The position numbers were made by a program, and so were the translations under genes. Positions 34,667 to 44,815 of a stretch of 64,000 bases of DNA are shown in pieces. Origin of the DNA: Sanghuangporus weigelae (taxonomy: Eukaryota > Basidiomycota > Agaricomycetes > Hymenochaetales > Hymenochaetaceae); NCBI GenBank assembly GCA_033182465.1, contig CP137328.1, forward strand, positions 62,001 to 126,000, in the 5' to 3' direction. The stretch's first letter is position 1. Every line of letters begins with the position of its first letter. Below the pieces are notes generated by a model that did no database searches, was not told the DNA's origin, and was given only the letters and a program-made list of their open reading frames with translations.

Positions 34667-35784
34667 ATGTCTATGGCTCTAGGTTACGATCTCATGAAAT
34701 GGCTCATTGAATTTGTTGAAGATATTCTGCATCGGCTCATCGCCCCAATACTGCTCTGCAAATCCAGAGCTCTTCGGGTGCGTCTTCTTAGGTCCTTATG
34801 TCTACTTCGAGTAGAGTCAAGACTGACATATATACAGCAAGAAGTGACCTTGAGCACATCAACGCTGACTGATGAAGAAATAAGAGAGCTGTATAGCTCG
34901 TCTCCCAAAGTCGATGAAGGGACATGGATCATCCCGGAGCTTGGCTCACCCAATGTGGCCGCGTTGCGGAAATAGCTTCAGATGCTGTAGCAAAGAGCTC
35001 TTTTACAACAGGAATCCGTGAGCTTCTCTCGGCAGAACTTGTACGAAAATATACGGCGATTCCAGTTCCGATGCATGAACGGGTTTTTCGTTGTCAGCAC
35101 GAGGTTTACGTGGTCCAGCAGTATATACCTGGCCGCGTCTTATTAGATGTCTGGTCCCAACTGAGTTGGTGGATGCGCCTACGGGTAATCATCACTCTTC
35201 GTTTCTACATCCGCGAGTTGCGGTCAATTTCCTCTCGTGCCGGTCCACCGCCGTTCCCTGGACCGCCCTCGGATGACGGTACTCCACAAAAGTGTACTGG
35301 TAGACTGTTCACTGAAGACGGACGCTCTGGACCGTTTCATTCATACCAAGAAATGTCAAAGTGGTACCGAAAACAACTTCTATTCATGCAACGACAGTGG
35401 AAGGAGGGCTTGGATAGTGCATCATTCGATGATAGTGTGCCCCTCGTGTTCACACATATGGATCTGCATCCACGGAATATGATTCTCGGCGACGACGGTC
35501 AGCTGTGGATCATTGACTGGAATGACGCAGGATGGTATCCATCCTGGTTCGAGGCTGCGAGTATGAACCTCTTCCCAGAACATCGACGGTACATACCGTC
35601 CTCTTGGACATCGTCGATACCGTTTGTGGCAGGCTCTTGTGAGAAGCCAGGTCAATTGCCATTCATGAAAGCTATACCCTACACTCTTGTTGTCTTAGGT
35701 GCTGATCGGATCAGTCGTGTGAGTAGCATCATTCAGGCCTCGGATGTATACTGATTTATTTTCGAGTAGATGGAAACCGAGTAA
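34667..35784 (+). pseudogene. APH-like phosphotransferase, module copy 3 (frameshifted)
   Basis: Same architecture as copy 2: exon 1 34667-34777 (37 codons), exon 2 from 34838, last mini-exon METE with stop at 35784. The frame changes near 34955, where LGSPN should run into VGRVAEIASDAV; one base appears lost. The downstream frame is complete and well conserved, including VVQQYIPGRVLLDVW, FTHMDLHPRNMILGDDG and IIDWNDAGWYPSWFE. A solo LTR inserted only 17 bp after the stop separates this copy from its partner remnant at 49.6 kb. Whether it is truly silent depends on possible unusual splicing in the shifted region. Confidence 0.8.
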
Positions 35785-36512
35785 TGGATACCGCAGGAAG
35801 TTGTTAGGGAGTAGGCCCGGGGTTACACCGGTTCGATCCTTTTGCCTAAGCAGCGGTGTGTTGTGCAGAGGTGATCTTATCTACCCACGTCTGGCTGTAC
35901 CACGTGGTCCCTTACTAGCCTTCTTAGTCGTGGTTCGAGTTATGGATGCTTTCAGATACGAGGTGATAGTAAAGCAGATTGGGATTTCCAAGAGGCATGA
36001 TAGTACAAAGCACACAGTAATAACTTGCTGTAGGGCAAGCTTTACACCAGTGTGTTAAGAGGATCGAAAGATGGGGAAATGACGGCCTAATCCTACAACT
36101 ATTTATGCTCCCAGATATTCCATTTTCCGTCCTATTTCTTACTCATCCTGTCTCCACTTTACTCCACTTTTCTCCACCATTACATCTGTTCCTTTGTCAT
36201 CCTGCTGTGCTTCGCTCCACTTTGCTCCAATCTTTGTAAGGTCGTCTCCACTATGACAGAATTCTTTGGAGTTGCTGACTGAGACAATAGAGGTGGTGCT
36301 CCGATATGGAATGCTCCACTGTCAGTACTCCATAACGATGTCATTGCCGTCATTGAGTGGCATCTTTGCCCTTGGAGCGATGTAGGCTGCTCGGTATGTG
36401 ATTCTTCAGAATTCATCTCGAGGTCCAGCGAGGGTAAGCATAACTCGCACGTCCGTGTTAAGGTGTCGGGTCGGTGTAGAGTATGGTCCAAGGCATATCA
36501 TGAATTGCATAA

Positions 36513-38052
36513 TGTTAGGACCAGTGTTTTTAGACGAGGTGGTCAGTCTAAGCGTACCGGAACAAGTCCCTGCTTATTCCTTCTGATGATAATCGATTGG
36601 AGACGGAACGAAGGTGATAGGTGTACTACTTTAGAAGCGAGCTATAGGCTCAAGCTTGACCTCAGTAGTAGAACAGGGTTTCAATCAAAAGGGTACAGTT
36701 TTCGATTGAGAGTACAAAATAATTTTGCTGAGGGACAATGCCCCGCTCAGCTGGCCCTTAAATAACCTATTTACTAAATAGTACCGACTACCTATTACTA
36801 CCGACTACAGCCTTGCTATTGGTCTAGACAATATGTTTTCTCTGACACCAGTACTCTACTCTGGTGCCAACACCGATACTTTCCTCTAGTGTTGAATCAC
36901 AATACTTCTACCATATTAGGAGGGTTTGTTTGAGTCCTACTACCCCGATGCTTCGAGAAGCTTCTTCCGTGCTTCCTCCGATCTGAAATCGTTATCACAT
37001 GTTAATCTCTCCTTATCTTTACCCCGCGATCCTTCTCCGTTCCCAGACGGGTTCCCATGATAGTTGCCAAACTATCGCTTCTCTGGCGCTCCGTTCTCGG
37101 GCCGAGCTTCTGCCGCTTAATCCTCGATCATGGGGGAGATAGTGATATCAGGGTTCGAGATCGGCAGAGCTTGCCGATCTTCTCCCGGCGAACGAGTGTG
37201 CTCCGCTACACTCCTTCTGTGCCTCGCCGCGACTTCGATGTCCGATAGTTGTAGTCCTGGGCCCGTGGTTAGCCGCAGCCTCTGTCCAAAGTGCTCACGG
37301 CTATTCCACTCATCAACTGTAATTACCCCTGGCTCTGACGCTCGCCAAGCCTGCATTAAGCGTTCTATCGCTTCTTCCGTAAGATGTTCAATGTCCGAAG
37401 GTGGCCGCTTGTAAACTGGCCAATCGACTTCCACTGCCGTGTGACTGCACAAGGTCTGGTGACGATGCTGATTGATCCAAGCTCGCACGCCGACCTTCAA
37501 TGCATAGACATCCCTATCGCTAAGCCATATGGATACCTCATGGTCGTATGCACTCATTCCGTGGTTCGGTAATGGTTGGTCTTCTGTTCGGTCCGAGGGT
37601 CCGGGCTTATGCCGAATCTTGACATCGGCTGCTTCCCTTGACACTAACCGTTCCGTGAAGTTCTTCATGAGCCATTCCGCAAGTACCCAGCTTCGTTGGT
37701 AGGCCAAGTAACAATTGGCGCACACCAAGCTCTCGTGTACAAATCTTCTAGTTGCACCACGTCGATAATGTCTTCGTTGCAGGAGTTCCGTATACCTTGC
37801 GACATTCCTTTCTTCCATCGCCGCCAGACTGCGTTCCGGCGGTGGAGTATGTCCAATGTGCATATTAGTTAGTCCTAATTGCAAATCATTAGAGTCCTCC
37901 GTGTCTTCTCCAGACGATCCGTGGTTTGCTACTCTTGAGTCGCCACCACTGTTCTGCCGTAGTAGCCTTTCGAAATAGTCTTGATTTGGCATCGCAACTC
38001 GGTGTGTAAAATCTAGCCCACGCCGCATTAGATAACCACAATTTTCGTAACA
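36513..38052 (-). repeat. 3' LTR of the chromovirus (1540 bp)
   Basis: Direct copy of 47177-48716, offset 10664 bp. It contains an open frame of 303 codons on the minus strand (38028-37117; CANCYLAYQRSW, EVDWPVYKRPPSDIEHL), present unchanged in both LTRs. No known domain recognised. Confidence 0.92.
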
Positions 38053-38290
38053 TTCCTCCTCCTAAGATCCACTTCGGACTGCAAGGAGAGTGTGGATCCA
38101 ATTAATTGTGGTAGCCATAATCTTGCTGTTTCGTTTGGTTCCCTACCGGGCCTCGATTCCGTGTCGGCCTCCAACATACTAGCTGCTTCCAAACAGGCTA
38201 GGATATAGTTAATGGATATATCATATCCTTCCAGCATCAATTTCTGACGCTAGGGATAGTTTAACGACGTGTCCGGGTCGTACTTCTTCT

Positions 38291-41200
38291 CTAAGCCTCA
38301 CTGACCTCGCTATCCGTCGAGTCAGCCTGATACCAATCGTTATAGGAGAGTCCTTCCTCTAGTCCTTCCATCCTATCGTATCTTCGTATAGGTAAAGCGT
38401 TTGCTCGGGTGAATGGCCGTTTAGCAGCTCTCCAATGATGCTTGTGCCATTCTGGATAGGCAAAATCTCGTTGCTTTATACCTGTCTTGTTGTCGTATTT
38501 CCTTCGTTGTCTAGTTCTCTGCAGCACCTTTCTCCCATAAAGCGTGCTCAGGTAATAGTCGTCCGCTCTGCGTACATCCAGAAATCTCTGCGCCAAAGCG
38601 ACCATTCCTGCAACCTTCTTTCTAAAGGGAAGGTTCACGGCGTCCGGCCAACCGTTCCTTTCGTGATACTCTCGCAATTTTTCGGGGGCGTTGCGTAGCC
38701 CTTCTACAGGTTCCCAGGTATTTTCCTCTTCGGGGTAGCCGAGCCATTTAACCTGGTATTCCCATGTGTTGTGCCGTTTCCTCATGTCCCGAATTACTTC
38801 TACTTCGTATTCGGCTTCTCCAGCAATGACTTCTGGTGGTGGTCTTGTTCGTTGTGTCGGATCTTTTCGTTCTCGATAGGGAATTAATAGTCCTGCGTAA
38901 AACACCGGGTGGATCCTCAGTTCCTTTGGAAGGTCCAGCTCGTAGTTGACTGGCCCATGCTTCGCGACGATCTTGTAAGGTCCAATATTTCTGTCACCTA
39001 ATTTCCTAGTAGGGACTAATAGTGTTAGATTTCGGCCATCTAACATGACCTTATCTCCGATCTCGAATTCCGGCATCGGGCCTCGGTGTTTATCTGCAAA
39101 CTTCTTCATTGCATCTCGTGCTTTAGTAAGTGCTTCCAACGCTTCTTGTTGATGCTTCATCCGCATTGCCACATAGTCTTGAGTACCTTGGATCGGAAGC
39201 TTAAATCCTACTTCCGGCTGAAACCCATAAACCATTTCAAACGGTGACTTCCCAGTACTTGAGTGACTTCGACTGTTATAGGCAAATTCCGCCATAGGAA
39301 GATGTTCGTCCCAATCATCCTGTTGCAGACTGGAATAGCATCTTAGCAGCTGTTCCATTTCCTGGTTCACTCGTTCCGTTTGTCCGTCTGTTTGTGGATG
39401 ATATGCCGTACTAAGCTTCGTTTCGATTCCAAGGGCCTGGTTCACTTGTTCGGTAAACCGGCTTGCAAACTGCGGTCCCCTGTCGCTAATTACTGTCTTT
39501 GGGGTTCCAACCTTGCTGTAGACATGTTTGATCATCATGTCAGCAGTGGTTTTCGAGTTTGCATTTACAGTGGTAGGTATAAATGTTCCCATTTTTGAGA
39601 ACCGATCTACCACCACTAGTATTGCATTGTTTCCTTTGCTCGTGGTTGGAAGTCCGGTGACGTAGTCCATAGTAATTTCTTCATAGGGCCGATTCATTAC
39701 TGGCAGCGGTTGTAAAGGCGGTTGCGTCTTTCCTCGTCTTGCCTTCGTCCGTTGGCACGTATCGCAAGTGCGCACATATTCTTCGACCCATTCCCTCATC
39801 TTTGGCCACCATACTCTTCGTTCCAGTTTCGTGATAGTCTTGTCTATCCCCGGGTGTCCTGCTGCTGGAGCGTCATGGCACTGTCGTACTAATTCTCGTT
39901 TAATTTCATCAACTGGTGGGATTACCAATTTTCCATCCCTCCACCAGTATCCTTCTTCGAAAGTCCCGATTTCTTGCTCCTTGGACTTTTCGTATCCTGC
40001 TCGAATCTTCTCTCCCAGTTCCGGACCTCCTGTAATTTCAAACACCTGTATAGTGCGCACGGGCAGTTCTTGGTTCCGGAACAGCTCTGGGGGAAGTAGG
40101 ACTTGTTCTGGTACATCTTCAACGCCTTGTTCGTAGTCAGGCCGTCGTGACAGTGCATCCGCTCTTGAATTCTTGGTTCCTGGTCGATACTCGATTCTGA
40201 ATCGAAATCTGCTGAGAAAAGTAGCCCATCTCGCCTGGCGTCCACTGAGTTTTCTAGCTCCCATGAAATACCGGAGGTTTGCCTGATCGCTAATTACCCG
40301 AATTTCATGTTTAGCTCCTTCCAAGTGGTGTCGCCAATTGCTCAAAGCTTTGACAATTGCCAGCAATTCCTTGTCCATTACTGGGTAGTTGTTCTCGGCG
40401 TCTCGATAGGTATTCGACCAATATCCAATAGGATGCAAAATTCCATCGTCACTTTCTTGCGAGAGCACTGCTCCCATCGCAAAGTTAGATGCATCTGTTT
40501 CCAGTACAAATTGTTTCTCGTGATCGGGTCGTACAAGCATAGGTGCAGATGTGAAGGCTTCCTTCAACTTGACGAAGCCTTCTCGTTGACGATCTCCCCA
40601 AGTAAATGTCTTCTTGCCAGACATGAGTTCCGTTAGCGGCCTAGCGATCTTGGCGAAGCCTTCGATAAATTTTCGGTAGAAGTTCGCAAAACCAATGAAC
40701 TTTCGAATGTCTCGCTTGCTTGACAAATCTGGCCATTCTTGAACTGCTTTTACCTTGTAGGGATCCATCTGCATGCCCGATTGGTTAACAACAAATCCTA
40801 GATAGTCGAGCTCTTGTTTGGCAAAGTAGCACTTCTCCGGCTTGCAAAAGAAGTCTGCTTTCCTTAACCTGCGCAATACTTCTGCTAGCAGGTCCCAGTG
40901 TTCCTGTTTTGTTTCCGCATAGATAATAATGTCATCTAGATAAATGAGTATGCCCTGCCCAATCATGTCCTGAAAGAGCTCGTTCATTGCACGTTGGAAT
41001 ACCGCAGGTGCATTCATTAGTCCAAACTGCATTACCAGCGGCTGGTAAACCCCCATGTGGGTTCTGAAGGCGGCATACTTTTCATGCCCTGGATGGATTC
41101 GCACATTGTTATACCCGCTTCGTAAATCCAGTGTAGAAAACCATTTCGCATGAGCCAAATCGTCCGGTAGCATATGTAATAGAGGCATTGGCTGGTGATC

Positions 41201-43444
41201 CGGTATGACCACCGCATTCAATCCTCTGTAGTCGATTACGATACGATACTCCGGTTTGCCATCCTTTCCTAGTGTTTTCTTGGCTATAACGAATACTGGT
41301 GCACAAGTGCTTGCTTTTTCGTTGGCAGGGACGTTGTTCCCTACAACCCGAATCCATCCTTTCTTCAGGTCATCTTGAATCCATTCTTCGACCGCTCGTT
41401 TCTCGGCAGGAGCGAGTGGATATACTGGTCCGGGTTTGGGTAGCTCTGCATTGGGTAGCAGTTCTATCTTCATATCCCATTGGCTCGAGTTAGGTAGCCG
41501 TCTAGCAGCATCCTTGTCAAACCTATCCCGGAAATCCCAGATTTCTTTTGGAAGAATATCTTCGAGGGTTTGTGTTCCTGCATGGTCTGCCATCCTTTCG
41601 TCGAGTGCTTTCTCCTGAGCATACTTTTGAGCTATGCTGTTGTATTTGAGGAGTCGTTCTCTTCGTGATGCGACTTGTCGCTGCTCTAGTCGGCGAATCC
41701 AGGTAGAAGGCTTGGGTAGCGCTTCTAATCGAGAGCCGTCCTCCACCCGCATCGAAGTGGTGGGCTTATGCGATCCTAGGTTACCCTTGAACACCGTTTC
41801 GGATCCAGCTTTTCTCTCTAGCACTTTTCCTTTCACCCTTTCGTGCGGCTGCTTAACCGAGTCAACAGGCGGAAGCCATTGGCGACTCTTTTGCCCCTGC
41901 GAGAGCTTCTGCTCCATCACGGCATATCTAATTGACCTGCTACCTTTACCGTTTGTTTTCCCTGTCGGAGCAGGGCCCTGCATTTTGGCTTCTCGCCATG
42001 GTCTTCGCGGGCGCACTTGAGCTCCCAAAGCCAGCCTACTTGATGCTTGCGGCGTACTGTCTTCGGCTCTGTGCCGGAATGGGACTACCCTCCCTTTGGG
42101 GTGGACCATTTCTCCAGGCCTTAGTCTACCCTTGAACGACGTCTTGGGTCTGGTCGCTCCCTTTTCTCTCGAAGTGGGAGATCTCGCTAGGTGGCCGAAC
42201 CTAGTGCGCTGCAGAGCATTAGTTCTCTGAGGCTCCCGACCCCGCATACTCCTGCTAGTACGCTTGTTTCGTGTGGTGAAACTAACCGACTGCTTCTGCA
42301 CTGCCAGGGTTGAGTCATTTTCTCCCTCGTGCATGGATGGAGGAGTCCACTCCACCCTAATACTCCTTATTACAGGGTTCGAATCGGTACCACTTCCCCC
42401 ACTGCGTTGTCTTCGAACTCGTAGCGGATCAGAGGCATAGTGCCCTGGCTTTCCTGCCTTTGGTGGCACGCTCGGCCTCTTTCCTTTCTTCGTATCCGAT
42501 CCTTCTGAGTCGACAGACATTTGCCCTTGAATCTCGGCTTGCACTCTTGCTTGTGCCTCGTGTGTCGTGGTTGAAGTTTCCTCTTGTCGTGCGGCATTCT
42601 TCTTGATCTCCTGCAGCTGTAAATGCGCTCCGTACATGCTTCCATACCATTGGTAGAGCATTTCTGAGTCGGACCCTTTGTCTATGTCCCTCATCATCGC
42701 ATTATACACTGCTTGATCTGCCTCTTCTAAGGAGTTAAAATCGAAAAATTCCCTACGGTCAAGGGTTATCCTGTGTATGTCATCCTTCGTATAGAATTGC
42801 CATTTTCCGACTTCCTTGTGGAGGACGGATTTGGATTCTGGATGCATGTCGCTTAGAAACACTATTGGTGGTTCGATTTCGGTTTTCTCCATTGGTACTC
42901 CTTCTGGTGGTAGATTCGCGGGTTCCTCGACTTCTTCCTCACTTTCGGTGTAGTGTCCTGAATCCATATCGCTGTGGTAGTAGACCCTAGTTTCCCATTC
43001 TTCTTCCCGTTCGTCTTCTGCGTTCCTTCCCCAATTCTGGGGAGCGTATTTGGGAGCCTTTCGCCATCGTTTGCGCTTCCTGGTTCGTCTCGAAGCAATA
43101 GTTAGTTCGATCATACGCAGACGTGCCGTACCATTGAAGTTAACTTCTTTGCTTCCTTTGCTGAGCGTTCCTTTGGTCCAATCGATGGTTGGCTTATACT
43201 GTTCAAGCCAATCATTCCCTATGAGAAACTTGTCTTCATGCGTGTCTACCACGGCAATGTCCATTAAACCTCTAGTAATCCCTGTATCCACTATTGCTCG
43301 AACATTCCGAGTCCATCCACCATGATTAATCGATCCATCGGCATTCCGGATGGTATAGTTACCTTCCGCCGGCACTGTTTTTAGTCCTAGGCTCTGTACC
43401 ACCGTTGGACTAATAGTAGTGATTGCGGATCCGGAGTCAATCAT
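38291..43444 (-). CDS. Retrotransposon pol polyprotein (chromovirus)
   Basis: An open frame of 1717 codons. Order of parts: aspartic protease (MIDSGSAITTISPTVV), a long linker, reverse transcriptase with YLDDIIIYAETK, RNase H (LETDASNFAMGAVLSQ), integrase zinc finger (HDAPAAGHPGIDKTITKLE...CDTCQRTK), integrase core (MDYVTGLPT, VVVDRFSKMGTFIPT, ISDRGPQFASRF), and a chromodomain (YEVEVIRDMRKR, YQVKWLGYPEEENTWEP). The chromodomain class places it in the chromoviruses and is known to steer integration toward marked chromatin. Part of the element 36513-48716. Confidence 0.95.
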   Translation of the reverse strand: MIDSGSAITTISPTVVQSLGLKTVPAEGNYTIRNADGSINHGGWTRNVRAIVDTGITRGLMDIAVVDTHEDKFLIGNDWLEQYKPTIDWTKGTLSKGSKEVNFNGTARLRMIELTIASRRTRKRKRWRKAPKYAPQNWGRNAEDEREEEWETRVYYHSDMDSGHYTESEEEVEEPANLPPEGVPMEKTEIEPPIVFLSDMHPESKSVLHKEVGKWQFYTKDDIHRITLDRREFFDFNSLEEADQAVYNAMMRDIDKGSDSEMLYQWYGSMYGAHLQLQEIKKNAARQEETSTTTHEAQARVQAEIQGQMSVDSEGSDTKKGKRPSVPPKAGKPGHYASDPLRVRRQRSGGSGTDSNPVIRSIRVEWTPPSMHEGENDSTLAVQKQSVSFTTRNKRTSRSMRGREPQRTNALQRTRFGHLARSPTSREKGATRPKTSFKGRLRPGEMVHPKGRVVPFRHRAEDSTPQASSRLALGAQVRPRRPWREAKMQGPAPTGKTNGKGSRSIRYAVMEQKLSQGQKSRQWLPPVDSVKQPHERVKGKVLERKAGSETVFKGNLGSHKPTTSMRVEDGSRLEALPKPSTWIRRLEQRQVASRRERLLKYNSIAQKYAQEKALDERMADHAGTQTLEDILPKEIWDFRDRFDKDAARRLPNSSQWDMKIELLPNAELPKPGPVYPLAPAEKRAVEEWIQDDLKKGWIRVVGNNVPANEKASTCAPVFVIAKKTLGKDGKPEYRIVIDYRGLNAVVIPDHQPMPLLHMLPDDLAHAKWFSTLDLRSGYNNVRIHPGHEKYAAFRTHMGVYQPLVMQFGLMNAPAVFQRAMNELFQDMIGQGILIYLDDIIIYAETKQEHWDLLAEVLRRLRKADFFCKPEKCYFAKQELDYLGFVVNQSGMQMDPYKVKAVQEWPDLSSKRDIRKFIGFANFYRKFIEGFAKIARPLTELMSGKKTFTWGDRQREGFVKLKEAFTSAPMLVRPDHEKQFVLETDASNFAMGAVLSQESDDGILHPIGYWSNTYRDAENNYPVMDKELLAIVKALSNWRHHLEGAKHEIRVISDQANLRYFMGARKLSGRQARWATFLSRFRFRIEYRPGTKNSRADALSRRPDYEQGVEDVPEQVLLPPELFRNQELPVRTIQVFEITGGPELGEKIRAGYEKSKEQEIGTFEEGYWWRDGKLVIPPVDEIKRELVRQCHDAPAAGHPGIDKTITKLERRVWWPKMREWVEEYVRTCDTCQRTKARRGKTQPPLQPLPVMNRPYEEITMDYVTGLPTTSKGNNAILVVVDRFSKMGTFIPTTVNANSKTTADMMIKHVYSKVGTPKTVISDRGPQFASRFTEQVNQALGIETKLSTAYHPQTDGQTERVNQEMEQLLRCYSSLQQDDWDEHLPMAEFAYNSRSHSSTGKSPFEMVYGFQPEVGFKLPIQGTQDYVAMRMKHQQEALEALTKARDAMKKFADKHRGPMPEFEIGDKVMLDGRNLTLLVPTRKLGDRNIGPYKIVAKHGPVNYELDLPKELRIHPVFYAGLLIPYRERKDPTQRTRPPPEVIAGEAEYEVEVIRDMRKRHNTWEYQVKWLGYPEEENTWEPVEGLRNAPEKLREYHERNGWPDAVNLPFRKKVAGMVALAQRFLDVRRADDYYLSTLYGRKVLQRTRQRRKYDNKTGIKQRDFAYPEWHKHHWRAAKRPFTRANALPIRRYDRMEGLEEGLSYNDWYQADSTDSEVSEA

Positions 43445-43584
43445 AGCCGAGAGATTAACCTTTCTCTGTCCCTGAATGACGTCAATGGGTATAGTGGGAT
43501 GGTTGGAATTTGGTCTAGCAATAGTCCATCGGCGCTTTACTTCCTTTGAGCCCTTGTCAGTACCCGATGGTGACTGACTGCTCT

Positions 43585-44613
43585 TTAAAAATCCTCCTCG
43601 GAATCCTCCTCGAGGGTGTGCGAAGCCCGTTCCTTCCGCCTTGGTAACTTCGCTCGTTTGTCCAGTAATTCTTCCATTTCGGAATCGCTATCAATCCCAA
43701 CTTCCCGGCGTTTTAGGAAGCGGCCAGTCTTGCCAGATCGTTTCTTTTGCACCCGTCTCTTGTAGTTGGTTCGGTGTCCACGGCTTCCCTGTTGTTCTCG
43801 CCCTACATTGTTGCAGTCCCGTGCAAAATGACCTGTTTTGCCGCATACCCAGCATGCCCCGGAATTTTCCCCTCGGGACCCCCTAGTAAAGCGCCTAGAC
43901 ATATCAATGTCCATAGGCTCACCCTGAAACTCAGCTGGATGACGAGCTTCAGGGGGCACCGGCGTGTACGATACCGCCTGCCCGTCTTTAAACATAGGGG
44001 TATACTTCTTATTACTGCCAATTACTTTGGCTGCTATTAGACTGTCCTCCAGATTTTTTGCGTTATCCTGCCATTGGGTCAGGTCCCAATTCGGGTGTTC
44101 CGTATTTGTAAGGAGTGCCTTTAGGATGGTCTGGTTCAGTCCACGTTTGAACTCGTAAACCAGTGCTTGTCCATTGTAATGCTTTGGCAGTCTCATCCTG
44201 ATGTCGTTGAAGGCCCTACTATACAGCTTTACCCGCGCCCGTTCCTGATAAATCGTTCGTATGTTTCGCTCGGCCTCTTCTTCTAGTCCAAAAATGCCAT
44301 TGTGGTTGAGCGCTAATTCGTTCCATAGATCTGTCTCGGTGTCCCATCCACCCTTTTGGTCAATAATCCAATTATTCGTGACCGGTTCTTGCTTCCAGGT
44401 GGAGACTAGTCGATTCCTATTCACAGCCCATTTGCCGTTAACCCAAGTCTGAGCTTGTCCTCGTAAACATTCCAAAATGATCTTAACCCGTTTTTCTGGA
44501 TTGTCGGGATGTTTCTCGTTCAACCGACTGATCATTTGATTCTGAAAGTTTTCAAGCGACTCATATGGGTTTCCCTTAAACAAAGGGTACTTCATGATAT
44601 CTTTGTTAGACAT
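43585..44613 (-). CDS. Retrotransposon Gag
   Basis: About 342 codons from ATG 44613 (MSNKDIMKYPLFKGNPYE). It has a Ty3-type gag core (WNELALNHNGIFG, RMRLPKHYNGQALVYEFKRGL) and one CCHC zinc knuckle, CWVCGKTGHFARDC, which binds nucleic acid. A separate frame from pol. Capsid-like role known for the family. Confidence 0.9.
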   Translation of the reverse strand: MSNKDIMKYPLFKGNPYESLENFQNQMISRLNEKHPDNPEKRVKIILECLRGQAQTWVNGKWAVNRNRLVSTWKQEPVTNNWIIDQKGGWDTETDLWNELALNHNGIFGLEEEAERNIRTIYQERARVKLYSRAFNDIRMRLPKHYNGQALVYEFKRGLNQTILKALLTNTEHPNWDLTQWQDNAKNLEDSLIAAKVIGSNKKYTPMFKDGQAVSYTPVPPEARHPAEFQGEPMDIDMSRRFTRGSRGENSGACWVCGKTGHFARDCNNVGREQQGSRGHRTNYKRRVQKKRSGKTGRFLKRREVGIDSDSEMEELLDKRAKLPRRKERASHTLEEDSEEDF

Positions 44614-44815
44614 ATTGATCTGGACGAATGCAACCAAAAATTTGTGAGTATCACTCTTATTCAGCGCGTTTAATAATACATGGTTAAGTAGTTAACTATC
44701 CAGCGAGTTCCACCTCCGCTTTCCAGCTAACCACCTTACCCTTCCTGCCCGGTCGGTTCTTGGGCGTCTTCCTTATCTTGGCGAGCTCTCCGCTCCGAGC
44801 CAAGGCCTATCTCCT

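Noticed and set aside
35802-35850. GGTTCGATCC near 35830 as a Pol III B box of a tRNA or SINE
   Set aside because: No A box at the right distance and no cloverleaf; the stretch is part of the solo LTR.
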